Below are positions 27,425 through 37,719 of a stretch of 64,000 nucleotides of DNA, in pieces. Each line of letters opens with the position of its first letter. Position 1 is the first letter of the stretch. The notes beneath the pieces are model-generated. The model was not told the DNA's origin. It made no database searches and was given only the letters and a program-made list of their open reading frames with translations. The DNA is taken from assembly GCA_963801065.1 (NCBI GenBank), contig CAWDDG010000007.1, positions 372,001-436,000 on the forward strand, read 5' to 3'. A program made the position numbers and the translations under genes. This DNA comes from CAWDDG01 sp963801065 (GTDB taxonomy: Bacteria > Actinomycetota > Actinomycetes > Jiangellales > Jiangellaceae).

Positions 27425-30400
27425 TCAGCTCGCCGCCTCGACGAGGCGGCAGAGTGTGTTCACGCCCCGGAGCTGCTCGACATTGACCACGGGCGACGAC
27501 ATCAGCGCAGGATTGCCGACCAGGATCGCCAGCGAGCGGGCCCGTGACACGGCGACGTTGAGTCGGTTGCGGTTGGCGACGAAGTGGACGCCGCGCGGAG
27601 CGTCCGTCGCCGACGACGTCGTCAGCGACACGATGACGACGGGCGCCTGCTGGCCCTGGAATTTGTCGACCGTGCCCACCCGGGCCCGTCCCTCGAGACG
27701 AGCAAGGAGCCGGGCTACCTGGGCGTTGTAGGGGGCGACGATGAGGATCTCGTCGCGGCCGATGACGTGCTCGGCGCCCTTGGCGTCCGTCCAGGGCCGC
27801 CCGGTGAGACGGGCGACGAGCGCGGCGACGACGTCGACCTCCTCGGGCGACTCGACCGACCGCCCGACGTGGTGGACGGGTAGCCAGCGCAGCCCGGCGC
27901 CCGCGAGGCCGTCGTCGCCGCCGACGAGCTGGTTCTCCAGCCCAGGGTGTGGCTGCAGCCGACTCTCGTACGAGAGCTCCGAGACCGGCGTGCACACGGC
28001 CGGGTGCATGCGCCGGGTCGTATCGAGGAAGAGCCCGCGGTCGGGCGGCACGGTGTCGTGCCCACCGAGGACGTGCTCCAGCGCGGAGGCGTCGGCGCCC
28101 TCGGGGTGCACGCCCTGGGCGGGCTGGGCCAGCTGTTGCGGGTCGCCGAGCAGGATGACCGAGCCGGCCGCGGCGCCGGCCGCGACGGCGTTGGCGAGCG
28201 AGAGCTGGCCGGCTTCGTCGACCACGAGCACGTCGACGTGGACGTCCGGGCGGGCGAAGAGCCACGCGGTGCCGGCAACGACGTTGACCTGCCCTGCCGC
28301 GATCGCGTTCTCGACATCACTGTTGCTCGACGAGGCCGTCACGCGGCCGTGGGTGGACCCGTCGCCGTACCCGGGCTTCTGGACAGCTCGCACGATCCGG
28401 CCGCCGGCGTCGTCGACCGCCATGACGGCGTCGAGCAGGTTCGTGATGACCCGGTGGCTGAGCGCGGTGATTCCGACCGTCTTGCCGGCGCGAACCATCT
28501 CGACGATGGCGTGCGAGCCGGCGTACGTCTTGCCCGAGCCGGGCGGGCCCTGAACAGGAAGGACGCCGTCGAGGGCGGGCGCGACGCGGGCGAGGGCCTC
28601 GGCGCCGTCCTCCCCATCGCGGCGCAGCGGAACGCCGGCGGCGAGCCGCGGCGGACGGCCCAGAACGAGGTCGCGGACGCCGCGGCACGGGCCGCTGGCG
28701 TCGAGGCCGTAGTCGGCCACCCACCGCCCGACGCGGAGCAATGATGCAGCGAGCGCCTTCGCGTCGACCGGCGACGGCGGCAGAAGGCCGACCGGATGTG
28801 GCAGCTCGTTCGTGAGCACGCGCCTGAGCTCGACCCGGCCGTGGTCCAGGTCGAGCGCTTCGACCGTGCTGCTGCCGCCGTCCGGGCCTGCGTGGTCGAC
28901 CCGGTCTCCCCGGCGCAGCTTGCACTCCTGCGGCGGGAACGCGTAGCGCCAGACGCCCGAGCGCTTCTCCTGCCGGACGAGCACCGGGTCGCACAGGCCA
29001 CCGAGTGTCGACGGCTCCTCCTCGAGCTCCTCGTGGGTGAGCCTGCGCACCCGGAAGAACTCCCACCACTCCGCGCGGTTCTCGCGCCGGTGCCATTCGA
29101 GCAGGTTCGCCAGGAGTGCGCGGGCCTGCTGGTCGTCCGTCCGTTCCTCCGGATCCGTCGGGACGCCGTCGGTGAGCGCCGCCTCGACGGCGACGAACTC
29201 GGGGTCGGGCTCGCGGCGGTGGTCGGCCGGCACGGCGACCGAGCCGTCGGGTCGGGGGACGTCGTGACCTTCGCCGATCAGCTCTCGCCTGCGGTCCTCG
29301 AGCCAGTCGCGCAGTCGGCGGGTGCTGACGCAGTCGTCGCGGTTGTACGCCCCGATCGCGTCGAGGATCGTCTGGTCGCCGGTCTGCCGCCAGCGTTCGT
29401 ACTCGACGATGCTCGACCCGGCGTCCTTGACCTGCGCACCCTCGCGGCCCGCTGGGTCGTAGAGCGCCTCGAGCGCCTTGATCGAGTACGACTCGGTGCC
29501 GACCCGCAGGCCCTGCGAGACGACGCCGTACAGGTCGACGAGCCGTTCGCCGCGGAGCAGCTCGTCGACCTCGTCGATCCTGGTGTCGTACCGCTGCGAG
29601 AGACCTTTCAGCCGGCTCGGCTCGTACGCCGCGTAGTGGTAGACGTGCATGCCCGGGTGGCGGTGCCAGGCGGCCATCAGGTGGTCGACGGTCTGCTCGA
29701 ACGCCCGACGTTCGGCAATCGGATCGTGGGCCCACCGTGCGGTGAACTCGTCGGCGGTGTCGGAGACGCCCCACAGGTACTCGATGCCCTGGTCGGCGTA
29801 GAACGGGTCGCCCTCGAGGTCGAGGAACAGGTCGCCGGCGTCGGGCTCCGGCAGCAGCGCGAGTCCGCGGCGGGCTTCGACGGGCAGGATCGGCTCGTGC
29901 GGCGGCACGTCGAGGCTGCGTGCCGCGACCTGCAGACGGGCCTGGGCGGCGAGCCGTCGCTTGGTGGCGCTGCCGATGGAGTCGACGGCGCCGAGCTCTG
30001 CCTGCGTCGTCGCGGCGAGGCTGGCGACGGATTCGATGCCGGCGTCGCGGAACCTCACCCGTTGGTCGCGGCGCAGGTGGGGGACGAGCACGAGGTCGTC
30101 ATCCGCGTGCCACTGCTGCTGGCAGTGCTGTGCCCAGGGACAGATGGCGCAGTGGTGTACGCGCACCGGGTAGGTCGTCGGCCTCTCGTCGAGCCAGCGC
30201 TCGAAGTCGGCGACCGCGCGCCGGGCGTAGGCGGCGACGTCGGCGTAGGGGACGCTGACCTGCTCTTTCGTGCCGAGGATGACGGTGAGCGTCTCGGGCG
30301 GCACGCCCTGGAGCTGCTCCAGCCGCTGTGCGTAGACGCCCATCTGGATGAGCGCGCCGACCTTGAGGTGGCGGGCGAGCTTGGTGTCGGCGATGTTGTA

Positions 30401-30784
30401 CGACCAGCCGCCTAGCGCGCTCGGGCGGTGGTCGTTGCGGACGAGGAAGTCGGCATGGCCGCGCCACCGGCCGTCGAAGAACGTGGCCTGGTAGATGCGG
30501 TCGGCGCCGGTCCTCATGGCGTCGAGCGTCAGCTGCTCGGCCGCGACGAGGTCGTCCATCCGGGGGATCTCGGTGACGCCGAGCGTGCTGCGCATCTCGT
30601 CGAGCACCGCCTGCTCGTGGGCGTCGCCGAGCCGGCGGACGACGTCGGCGCTCGGGTCGTCGCCGGCCGGTCGTCCGCGCGCGCCGAGGGCGATGTCGCG
30701 CTCCAGCGTCGTCAGGTGCGGGCAGGCGAGGTGCTCGACCAGGTCGGTCGGGCTCAGCACCAAGCGCCCGTCCGTGACGTACAC
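27425..30784 (-). CDS. RecB/Cas4-like nuclease fused to SF1 helicase (TM0106 type)
   Basis: A 1119-aa two-part protein. The N-terminal ~550 residues form a RecB/Cas4-like nuclease: HLACPHLTTLERD (~18) with cysteine, KLARHLKVGALIQMGVYAQ (~135), and CAICPWAQHCQQQW (~207). The four cysteines fit an iron-sulfur-clamped nuclease. An RNase H-like segment, DLFLDLEGDPFYADQGIEYL (~320), follows. The C-terminal part is an SF1 DNA2/NAM7-type helicase: QGPPGSGKTYAG Walker A (~745), VLVVDEAGQLSLANAV (~855), VDKFQGQQAPVVIVS (~1055), and RLNVAVSRARSL (~1085). A role in DNA processing or repair is expected. GTG start at 30784 with a GGGGGAAG ribosome site. Confidence 0.85.
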   Translation of the reverse strand: MYVTDGRLVLSPTDLVEHLACPHLTTLERDIALGARGRPAGDDPSADVVRRLGDAHEQAVLDEMRSTLGVTEIPRMDDLVAAEQLTLDAMRTGADRIYQATFFDGRWRGHADFLVRNDHRPSALGGWSYNIADTKLARHLKVGALIQMGVYAQRLEQLQGVPPETLTVILGTKEQVSVPYADVAAYARRAVADFERWLDERPTTYPVRVHHCAICPWAQHCQQQWHADDDLVLVPHLRRDQRVRFRDAGIESVASLAATTQAELGAVDSIGSATKRRLAAQARLQVAARSLDVPPHEPILPVEARRGLALLPEPDAGDLFLDLEGDPFYADQGIEYLWGVSDTADEFTARWAHDPIAERRAFEQTVDHLMAAWHRHPGMHVYHYAAYEPSRLKGLSQRYDTRIDEVDELLRGERLVDLYGVVSQGLRVGTESYSIKALEALYDPAGREGAQVKDAGSSIVEYERWRQTGDQTILDAIGAYNRDDCVSTRRLRDWLEDRRRELIGEGHDVPRPDGSVAVPADHRREPDPEFVAVEAALTDGVPTDPEERTDDQQARALLANLLEWHRRENRAEWWEFFRVRRLTHEELEEEPSTLGGLCDPVLVRQEKRSGVWRYAFPPQECKLRRGDRVDHAGPDGGSSTVEALDLDHGRVELRRVLTNELPHPVGLLPPSPVDAKALAASLLRVGRWVADYGLDASGPCRGVRDLVLGRPPRLAAGVPLRRDGEDGAEALARVAPALDGVLPVQGPPGSGKTYAGSHAIVEMVRAGKTVGITALSHRVITNLLDAVMAVDDAGGRIVRAVQKPGYGDGSTHGRVTASSSNSDVENAIAAGQVNVVAGTAWLFARPDVHVDVLVVDEAGQLSLANAVAAGAAAGSVILLGDPQQLAQPAQGVHPEGADASALEHVLGGHDTVPPDRGLFLDTTRRMHPAVCTPVSELSYESRLQPHPGLENQLVGGDDGLAGAGLRWLPVHHVGRSVESPEEVDVVAALVARLTGRPWTDAKGAEHVIGRDEILIVAPYNAQVARLLARLEGRARVGTVDKFQGQQAPVVIVSLTTSSATDAPRGVHFVANRNRLNVAVSRARSLAILVGNPALMSSPVVNVEQLRGVNTLCRLVEAAS

Positions 30785-30945
30785 GTGCTTCCCCCTTCAC
30801 TCCGGACCCGATCATGCCCCCTGCCCCGGACACACGCGACGAGACGCATGCTCGTGTCGCATTGCGCGGACCTCGAGCGGTATGCCCTCTTGCGGTGGAC
30901 CGCGACGGCGGGCAGGGTCGGACCACTCGGCGAAGGTGAGGGTCA

Positions 30946-32154
30946 ATGAACGGGTCCCGGACGCAGCGTTGGCGCGTTGTCCTCGGTGGCGTGGCGGCCG
31001 CCGCCCTGGTGGCCGGGCTCGGGGTGGCTCCGGGGGTCGCGAGCGGAGCGCCGAGGCCGGTGTCCGCCGTGACCGTCGACGTGGGTGCGTACAACGTCTA
31101 CCTCGGCGCCGACCTGACGCCGCTGTTCGGAGCGACCAGCCTTCCAGACCTGATCAGCCGGGCCAGCGGCATCTACGCAGAGATGGAGCGGACCGACTTC
31201 CCCCAGCGCGCGGAGATGATCGCCGAGCTCGTCGCCGAGGACGCGCCCGACGTCCTGGGGCTCAACGAGGTCGCCCTGTGGGAGACGGCGCCATGGACGC
31301 TGGTGCAAACTCCCGCCGGGCCGCTACCGGTCGTGACCGGCCCATACACGACGACGTTCGACTTCGAGCAGATCCTGCTGGACGCGCTCGCGGCCGAGGG
31401 CGAGCCGTACACGGTGGTCGCCACGAACACGAACTTCACCAGCGCCACCATCCCGATCGCCATCCCGATCTCGCCGACGCTCGCGGCCCGGTTCACCGAC
31501 CACGACCTGATCCTGGTGCGTGACGACGCGCTGAAGCACATGGCCGTGTCGAACGCTCGATCCTTCAACTACACCGACGAGTCGTCCTTCTCGTTGAACC
31601 TGTTGGGGCTGCAGGTTCTCGTGAAGCGGGGGTGGTCCACTGTCGACCTCACCCAGGGCGGCCGTACCGTCCGGTTCGCCAACACGCATTTCGAGGCCTT
31701 CGGCAGCACGCCGCTGCGGGACGAATGGCGCAACCTTCAGGCCGCCGAGCTGGTCGCCGATATCGAGACCTCGCCGCACCCGGTCGTGGTCGTGGGCGAC
31801 ATCAACTCCCGTCCGACGCTGTGCCAGGAATTCCGCCAGCCGCCGCAGCCTCAGGATCAGAACGTCGTGGCCTACGGCCTGCTGGAGGATGCCGGGCTGC
31901 GTGAGGTGTGGCCGCTCGTCTACCAGAAGAACCCGTGCGGACCGGCCGGTTGGACCAGCGGGCAGGACGACAGCCTGCTGGAGCCCAGCACGCTGGACCA
32001 CCGGATCGACGTGGTCTTCGTCAGCGAGGAGTTCAGCGCGCTGCAGGCCGAGACCATCGGCGAGGAGCCCGGCGACCGCACCGAGCCCGACGGCTTCTGG
32101 CCGAGCGACCACGCCGGCAGCCTGGCAAAGATCCGGCTGGACGCCCGCACCTGA
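30946..32154 (+). CDS. Secreted endonuclease/exonuclease/phosphatase family protein
   Basis: A 402-aa exported EEP-fold enzyme. The N-terminus has a basic RTQRWRVV region, a hydrophobic core (GGVAAAALVAGLGVAPGVAS) and an Ala-Pro cleavage zone near 36. Motifs: ILGLNEV-type PDVLGLNEVALWE (~103, metal Glu), VRFANTHFEAF (~247), VVVVGDINSRP (~283, Asp/Asn), DHRIDVVFV (~353) and WPSDHAGSLA (~387, catalytic His). Family members cut DNA, phospholipids or phosphoesters; the substrate here is open. ATG with GGTGAGGG upstream, divergent from the nuclease-helicase. A fragment similar to residues ~166-184 occurs at 48889. Confidence 0.85.
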   Translation: MNGSRTQRWRVVLGGVAAAALVAGLGVAPGVASGAPRPVSAVTVDVGAYNVYLGADLTPLFGATSLPDLISRASGIYAEMERTDFPQRAEMIAELVAEDAPDVLGLNEVALWETAPWTLVQTPAGPLPVVTGPYTTTFDFEQILLDALAAEGEPYTVVATNTNFTSATIPIAIPISPTLAARFTDHDLILVRDDALKHMAVSNARSFNYTDESSFSLNLLGLQVLVKRGWSTVDLTQGGRTVRFANTHFEAFGSTPLRDEWRNLQAAELVADIETSPHPVVVVGDINSRPTLCQEFRQPPQPQDQNVVAYGLLEDAGLREVWPLVYQKNPCGPAGWTSGQDDSLLEPSTLDHRIDVVFVSEEFSALQAETIGEEPGDRTEPDGFWPSDHAGSLAKIRLDART

Positions 32155-32519
32155 CGGCCCGATCCGGCGGTCAGGACAGCGACCACACCAATACGGCAAC
32201 GACGCTCAGTGCGACGCAGCGCCAGCCCACCTCGCCGAGGAGGCTTCCCTCCAGCGGGGCATGCTCGACCACCGGCACGGCGGCTGGCATCGGGGCGTCG
32301 ATGGTGAGCGGCGTTGTCGTGCCTGGTCGGTCGCGGCGAATCAGCCTCGAGACATACCAACGGCCGAGCAAGGCCCGACGGTGCGGTAGGGCGATCCCGG
32401 CGTCGGCGGCGACCCATCGAGGCTTGGAGGTCGAGCGGGGACCGGAGTCGAGCCACGCCTCATGGACCGCCCGGTCCGACTGGACTGCTATTCGGGGGAC
32501 CTGGAGTTGTCGCCCTTGG
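32155..32519. other. Intergenic, weak small ORF only
   Basis: A gap between the convergent EEP and Abhydrolase_9 genes. The only candidate is a TTG-started 66-codon minus-strand frame at 32171-32371 (GRWYVSRLIRRDR ... CVALSVVAVLVWSLS) ending in a possible membrane helix. There is no clear ribosome site or family match, so I do not call a gene. Confidence 0.4.
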
Positions 32520-34517
32520 TCACGCCCGAGCGGGTTCCTGCATGGCGTCCAGGCTCTCAGCGGAGAAGAGTCGTGCCCTGACGCTCTCCCGTTCCTCGAG
32601 CGCTGCCTCGACGCGGCGCACTTGTTCCTCGGACGCCGGAAGGTTGTAGACCTCGGCGATGAACCGGGTCAGGTCAGGGCGATAGTCATGGGCCCAAGCC
32701 CGGTAGGCGCCGGGGATCTGGGCGTTCTTCACGTCCACCAGGGTCTGGAGGAACGTGGTGATCGGCCGCCACCGAAGCCGCGCGGGTATGCCGCGTGGGC
32801 TTGCACCTGGGACCAGCTCGACCGGTGCCCGCTGCGCAGACAGCCAGGCCGGGCGAGACGCGACCAGGTCGGCACCGAACTTCGTCACACCGTCGTTGTC
32901 GTGGCTGATCATCACGTACCGCAGCCGTGCACGCCGATCCGGTGGCATTGCCTCGATCTGGCCGATGTCGTTGACCGTGGCCACCATCTCCGGGTCGACG
33001 TCCGGCCGCGATGGACCGGTGACCTGGTGCATCCAGCCGCTGCCGTAAGGTGTGCCGATCCACAGGGCCCGATCGATGCCGAGTGCTTGCGGACCGAGCG
33101 TGCCCCAGTGCATCAAGACGTCCTGGCTGGTATGCGCACCCAGGCTCTCGCCGAACAGCACGACCAGCGGTCGGGATCCGTTCCGATCGCGAAGCCGGCT
33201 GCTGATGCGCAGCCAGAGCAGGCGGTTCTGCTCCCGTGCGTCCTTGACCTTGAACAGTGACAGCGGCGACGGCCGCTTGGAGTACTGCAACGTCACGGTG
33301 GCGATGTCGCCGCGGGTCAGGTACTCGGCGGCAGCGGTAGCGCAGTAGTTCACATAACCGGTGCCGGTCGGCGAGACCAGCATGAGCACCGAGCGGTCCC
33401 ACGCCCCGGTGCGGTCCATCTCGGCCAGCGCCAGCTCGACCCGCTCCCGCGGCGTGGGCGCGCTCTCGAGTCCCACATAGACCTGGATGGGGGTGGCCTT
33501 TGCCGGCTCACCCATCACCGTCTCGATCGACAGGTCGGGCAACCCTTCAGGACCGTCGAGGACAGGCTGGGGCCGTACGTAGGCGAACGCGTGCCGCCGG
33601 CCATGCCGGCCCAGCGTGTTCCACGGCACGAGGCTGTCGCGTCCACCGCTGACGGTGGGCCCGACCCAGCGGTGCCCGGTTTCGTCGTCGAGCACCGGCT
33701 CGATGACCGTCTGCCCCGCCTCGATCCGTTGCATCGCCCGTCGCCAGAAGGCGCTGCCACCGAGTACCAGCCCACCCAGACACAGTGCGTGCCCCGCCGG
33801 CAGCCACAGCCGGGGTGGGCCAGGCAGCCATGCCGACAGGAGTGATCCGGTGGCGTCGGCGAGCAGTTTCTCGCCGTACGCCACCGCGGACAGGCCCCCG
33901 GCGACGCCAACGCCGGCGGCGGCGGCGCGCACCGGATCAACCGCAGCGCTGACCGTGGCCTGCTGATCGTCAGGCAGCCGGCGCCGGAGTCGAGCCTCTA
34001 TGGCCCACCCGAGCGTCAGTCCAGCCGGCACCGCGATCGGGAACCGTGCGAGTCGGCCGCCCGTTCCGAGGGCGTCGTCGATCCGCCGGGAGCTCGCCTG
34101 AACGAGCGCAAACACCGTCCCGCCAATGCCGGTGGCCGCCGTACGCCAAGCGGCTTGACGCGCCAGCCCTCGCAGGACCGGTTCACCGGGACGCCGCGAC
34201 AGTGCCCGTTGCGCTGCCAGACCGGCCGGGATCACCGCAAGATCGAGCAACACCGCCGCCGCCCGCTGCCGCGACTCGGCCGACACCCCAGGCATCCTCG
34301 GCGCAAACGTGGACGCGGCCGCTTCGATCGTGTCCTGCGTCGCGACAGTCAGGACGTACGACAGTGTCGTTGCCAGTCCCGTCACCACGCCCTGGTCCAG
34401 CAGGCTTCGCGGCACCAGCGACGGCTCGAACGTCCCCGGCGCGATCGCTGCCGCGACCAGCAGACCAGTCTGCTCCCCGCGGCCGGATAGCCCGGCCCCA
34501 GAGCTCCGGAAGTCCAT
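32520..34517 (-). CDS. Membrane-linked alpha/beta-hydrolase (Abhydrolase_9)
   Basis: About 665 aa, starting at MDFRSSGAGLSGRG with GGAGGG immediately upstream; an ATG 21 bp further up is also possible. Residues 1-270 contain several hydrophobic segments (LLVAAAIAPGTF; LATTLSYVLTVAT; WLPAGHALCLGGLVLGG), matching the Abhydrolase_9 N-terminal membrane domain. The C-terminal half is the hydrolase: VLMLVSPTGTGYVNYC (~385), nucleophile elbow VVLFGESLGAHTSQ (~460) and ALWIGTPYGSGWM (~490). Families of this type are widespread in actinobacteria, possibly lipid-active esterases, but without assigned substrate. Single gene, intact. Confidence 0.85.
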   Translation of the reverse strand: MDFRSSGAGLSGRGEQTGLLVAAAIAPGTFEPSLVPRSLLDQGVVTGLATTLSYVLTVATQDTIEAAASTFAPRMPGVSAESRQRAAAVLLDLAVIPAGLAAQRALSRRPGEPVLRGLARQAAWRTAATGIGGTVFALVQASSRRIDDALGTGGRLARFPIAVPAGLTLGWAIEARLRRRLPDDQQATVSAAVDPVRAAAAGVGVAGGLSAVAYGEKLLADATGSLLSAWLPGPPRLWLPAGHALCLGGLVLGGSAFWRRAMQRIEAGQTVIEPVLDDETGHRWVGPTVSGGRDSLVPWNTLGRHGRRHAFAYVRPQPVLDGPEGLPDLSIETVMGEPAKATPIQVYVGLESAPTPRERVELALAEMDRTGAWDRSVLMLVSPTGTGYVNYCATAAAEYLTRGDIATVTLQYSKRPSPLSLFKVKDAREQNRLLWLRISSRLRDRNGSRPLVVLFGESLGAHTSQDVLMHWGTLGPQALGIDRALWIGTPYGSGWMHQVTGPSRPDVDPEMVATVNDIGQIEAMPPDRRARLRYVMISHDNDGVTKFGADLVASRPAWLSAQRAPVELVPGASPRGIPARLRWRPITTFLQTLVDVKNAQIPGAYRAWAHDYRPDLTRFIAEVYNLPASEEQVRRVEAALEERESVRARLFSAESLDAMQEPARA

Positions 34518-34724
34518 ACACCCTCCGATCTCCGGCATATTTGGTCCAAGGAGCCGGAACTGATTCTGTCAACAGCACGTGACCTTAGATCCCGTGGCGG
34601 CATCCTCGTGTGCCACTGGACCATTCATCGAGCCAGCGACCCGGCACACGGGCTCACCGTACGTACCTGAGCACTCGACGGCCGACTGGCTTGCCCAGTC
34701 GGCGGGTGGCGATGTTGTTGGCTC

Positions 34725-34980
34725 GTGTTCTACCTGATCTTCATTTTCTTGCCGAGCCACTTCGCAACCTCTCGGATTGTCCGGGGCCCGTCGATCCTCG
34801 GGATTATCGGCGTGCTCACCGGTCTCATCCCTGCGCTCTTCTGGGTCGCCGGGATCCTCGCAAGTCATTGCACTGGTCCTGGGTTTCGTCGGTTACGGCC
34901 GCCCGGCGCGGCTAAGCCAGGAAGGCGACGATGGCGCTGTAGGGAATCGTCGCGATGATCCTCTCGGTCGTCAGCCCGCA
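34725..34980 (+). pseudogene. Degenerate DUF4190-like membrane protein
   Basis: Frame pieces reconstruct a small two-helix membrane protein: SILGIIGVLTGLIPALFWVA (34789-34855), then in a second frame IALVLGFVGYGRPARLSQEG (34867-34926), then MAL-stop-GIVAMILSVV (34931-34975). The arrangement of helix, GFVGYGR linker and second helix is typical of DUF4190 proteins. One frameshift and a stop show it is no longer translated as one product. Confidence 0.5.
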
Positions 34981-35059
34981 GCCAGCTCATGGTGCGCCGG
35001 GACTCGTGCCTTCCGGCGTGCTGGGCTGCGGCGTAGCCGGTGTCGCTCGGTGGCTCACG

Positions 35060-35437
35060 TCAGTGCGGGCGGGAGACTCCAGCATCATGGGTGAACTCGT
35101 AGACGTTCCCGTCCGGTGCACGGAAATGCACCCAGCCAATCCCGCTGTCGTCGACGTCTGGGTCGAGCAAGATCTCAACCCCAGCCGCCCGGAGCTCAGC
35201 TGCCGCACTGAAGACGTCGTCCACCAGGAAGCCTGCCACGGGACCCGTGGTGAAGTGCCGATTGACGGGGCTCTCCGCATCGAACACCTCGACCTTGCTG
35301 CCGTCGGGCAACCTCAACATCCAGAAGCCCTCGTGCTCCGACCCAAGTCGTAGGCCCAAGACGTCGCGGAAGAATTGCACTGTCCGCTCCGCATTCTCTG
35401 TTCGTGTACCCACCCAGGCCAGTTTGATGATCTCCAT
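35060..35437 (-). CDS. VOC/glyoxalase family protein
   Basis: A 125-aa single vicinal-oxygen-chelate domain: two beta-alpha-beta-beta-beta modules, MEIIKLAWVGTRTENAERTV with FFRDVLGLRL in the first, and VAGFLVDDVFSAAAELRAAG with WVHFRAPDGNVYEF in the second. The metal-ligand Glu in NVYEF is present. Such proteins range from glyoxalase I to antibiotic-binding and dioxygenases; no substrate can be inferred. Intact and monocistronic, next to several remnants. Confidence 0.85.
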   Translation of the reverse strand: MEIIKLAWVGTRTENAERTVQFFRDVLGLRLGSEHEGFWMLRLPDGSKVEVFDAESPVNRHFTTGPVAGFLVDDVFSAAAELRAAGVEILLDPDVDDSGIGWVHFRAPDGNVYEFTHDAGVSRPH

Positions 35438-35589
35438 TGCGATGTCGTCCCTTGTCCACGCGGCGGTGTCGTCGTCATCTGAGACCCTACGGGCTGTGCC
35501 TGCAATGGGCGCGCCCGGCGGACGCCGCAGAGCCCGACGGCTGATCGCGGGTGTTCGCCGGGACGCCGGACCGATGCAGCCTCCGCAGG

Positions 35590-35720
35590 AGACTCGCGGA
35601 CCTCACCCGCGTGAGCTGGGGTGATCCGGCTCATCGCCCGCGGTCTGTCGAGGCACGAGATCGCTGCCGAGTTCGTCGTGAGCACACGGCGAGGACGCAC
35701 GTCGCCCTCGCAGACGACTT
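35590..35720 (+). pseudogene. LuxR-type HTH remnant
   Basis: Broken frames read LADLTR, then VIRLIARGLSRHEIAAEFVV, then HTARTHVALAD, the canonical NarL/LuxR recognition region. It has frameshifts and no receiver domain upstream. A sister remnant with the same VIRLIARGL stretch lies at about 42046. Confidence 0.55.
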
Positions 35721-35739
35721 GCCGACCGAGCACGGGAAT

Positions 35740-37203
35740 GCCGTTAGAAGGGCGGCGGGTCGGGGTCGGGTGGGTCGCGGGGCGGCTCGGGATGTTGCAC
35801 GATGGGGCCGACTGGTTCGGGTTCGACGTGGTAGGTGTGGCCGGTGGGTGCCCGCCATCGGAAGTGGCCCGGCTGCGGGTTGTTCGAGGTGCCGGCCGGC
35901 GTGGGTTTTGCCGTTGTGGCGGCCGCCGGACAGCGGCCCGGTGTTGCCGGCTGAGGTGGTCCAGCCGGGTGCGCCGGCCGGGATGGTGTGGTCGATCTGG
36001 CAGCGTCGCGCCGGCTGCGGGCAGGTGGGGAACCTGCAGGTCCGGTCCCGGGCGAGGAGGTGGTCGATCAGGTCTTGCGGCGGGGTGTAGCGGGTCTGGC
36101 CGTGGTCGAGGAGGGCGCCGGTGGCGGGGTCGGTGAGCAGCCGCCGCCAGGTGCCGGCGGCGGCGATCCGCCGGGCCACCTCGGCGGTGATCGGGCCGTA
36201 CCCGGCGAGCTCGGCCGGGGTGTCGTCGAGGCCGATCAGGGTGGACAGCGGCACCGTCACCGCGACGGCTGCGGCCCGGCCGTGCCGCGCACCGAGCCGG
36301 GGGGTGTGCTCGCAGCCGCCCAGGTGCCCGGAGTCGAGGGAGGCCCAGGCCAGCGCGGCCAGCACGTCGATGTCGCGGTTGGTCGGTGCTGCGCTGCTCG
36401 CCCGGGTCGGCGGTCTTCGCGGCGTCGGCGGCCGCGTCCAGCATCAGCTTGATGGCGGTGACGTCCTCGGCCGGCCCGTAGGTGTTCAGCCAGGCCATCG
36501 CATCCGGCGCCGGCGAGTACGCGACGTGCCGGTCCTGGCGGGCCTCCTGGTGGCGTTGCTCGGCGGTTCGGGGCGCCACCGCGGCCACCGCGTGGGCGAT
36601 GGCGTCGCGGTGCTGCCGCAGCGACCGGCCACCCGCCCTGGGCAGCACCGCGGATTCGACCTGCGCGACCAGCCCGCGGCGGATCCCGTCCGGGGTGACC
36701 ATCTCCCCGGTGATCCGGTCGGCCATCCGGTCCGGCGGATCCAACGCCCGGACCCCGACCGCGAGCGCGGCCGCCTTCGGGTAGTCGATCTGTCCGGCGC
36801 GCATCGCCGCGACCGTGTCGGGCAACTCGTCGACCAGTTGGGTGGCGGTGGCCACCCGGTCCGCGCCGGTCGAGGGCGAGACCCAGCCGGGCGGCGATCA
36901 GCTGGCCGGCGGCCCGGATCGGCGTGAACCCGTGCCGGGCCGCCTGCGGGTCGTCGCAGACCGGGTGCCGGCGGCCAGCGCGGCCGCGGTCTCGATCTCG
37001 ATGCCGTCGGCCCAGGCCTTGATCCGCCGGCAGGCCGCCACCAGCTCCACCAGGTCGTACGCGTCGGACACCGCGGCCGGGTCCACCCGCTCCAGCAACC
37101 CCGCCAGCTCCGGCCCCGGCGGCATCCGCTCCAGCCCACCCAGATCCGGCCCGCCCGCCGTGTCACCACGGCGGCCGGACCCAGCATCCGAGACTTCGAA
37201 CAT
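35740..37203 (-). pseudogene. DUF222-HNH (13E12 type) endonuclease, frameshifted
   Basis: Starts ATG at 37203 (MFEVSDAGSGRRGDTAGG). It carries a DUF222 region (AYDLVELVAACRRIKAWADG; LVDELPDTVAAMRAGQIDYP) and a C-terminal HNH-like segment CRFPTCPQPARRCQIDHTIP then TSAGNTGPLSGGRH. The final HNH His spacing is atypical. Frame changes occur near 36960, 36880 and 36390 and possibly near the end. The 13E12 family is an expanded, mobile-looking endonuclease group in actinobacteria. A perfect SOS box overlaps the start codon. Mobility by homing is a common suggestion, not proven. Confidence 0.7.
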
Positions 37204-37211
37204 GCGTTCGA
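37196..37211 (-). promoter_or_regulatory. SOS box (LexA site) over 13E12 start
   Basis: TCGAACATGCGTTCGA, a perfect TCGAAC-N4-GTTCGA palindrome matching the mycobacterial SOS box. It contains the start codon of the DUF222-HNH gene. The identical 16-mer occurs at the second 13E12 gene (58218). LexA sites inside M. tuberculosis 13E12 genes are established. Confidence 0.8.
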
Positions 37212-37719
37212 GTCTAGCCGGCCCTGCCGACACTCGATGCCTTGTCCACAGGCCACCTCCGACGCGACGCGTTCACCCACGGTGAACCACGCCGGAACGG
37301 ACGCAATATCGGCGACGCCGCGATCGACATCTGGCATTCGATCTGGGCCTGGTCAGTCAGGTGGATGACCGCGTCGTATGTTGCCGTGGACTCGCCCGAG
37401 CACTGTGCGCCGACCGTACTGCTCGTCGTTCACACGTCGTGGGCATGACGTGAGTCGTGCTGGTCTACGCGCCGGGTGGCCGTGTCGAAGTCGCGTTGCG
37501 TGCAGGGTCGTGCCCACTGGGCGCTCCGCCGCGGGGAACTCCGATGAACCGTGGCCATGTTGGCCGACTTGCTGATCGTTGCGTTGGCCGGGGCTTGTTC
37601 GACTTCGGACGGCGACGCGGACGCGAGGCCGTTGATCGATTCCTGCGCGCTGGAGGGGCCCTGCTCGACGAGTCGCCGCGTGCGGCTTGGTGTCGGACCC
37701 GACCGCCTAGCCTCGACCA

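Noticed and set aside
32171..32371. 66-aa minus-strand frame with a C-terminal hydrophobic segment
   Set aside because: A TTG start, no ribosome site and no family; described only as an intergenic possibility.
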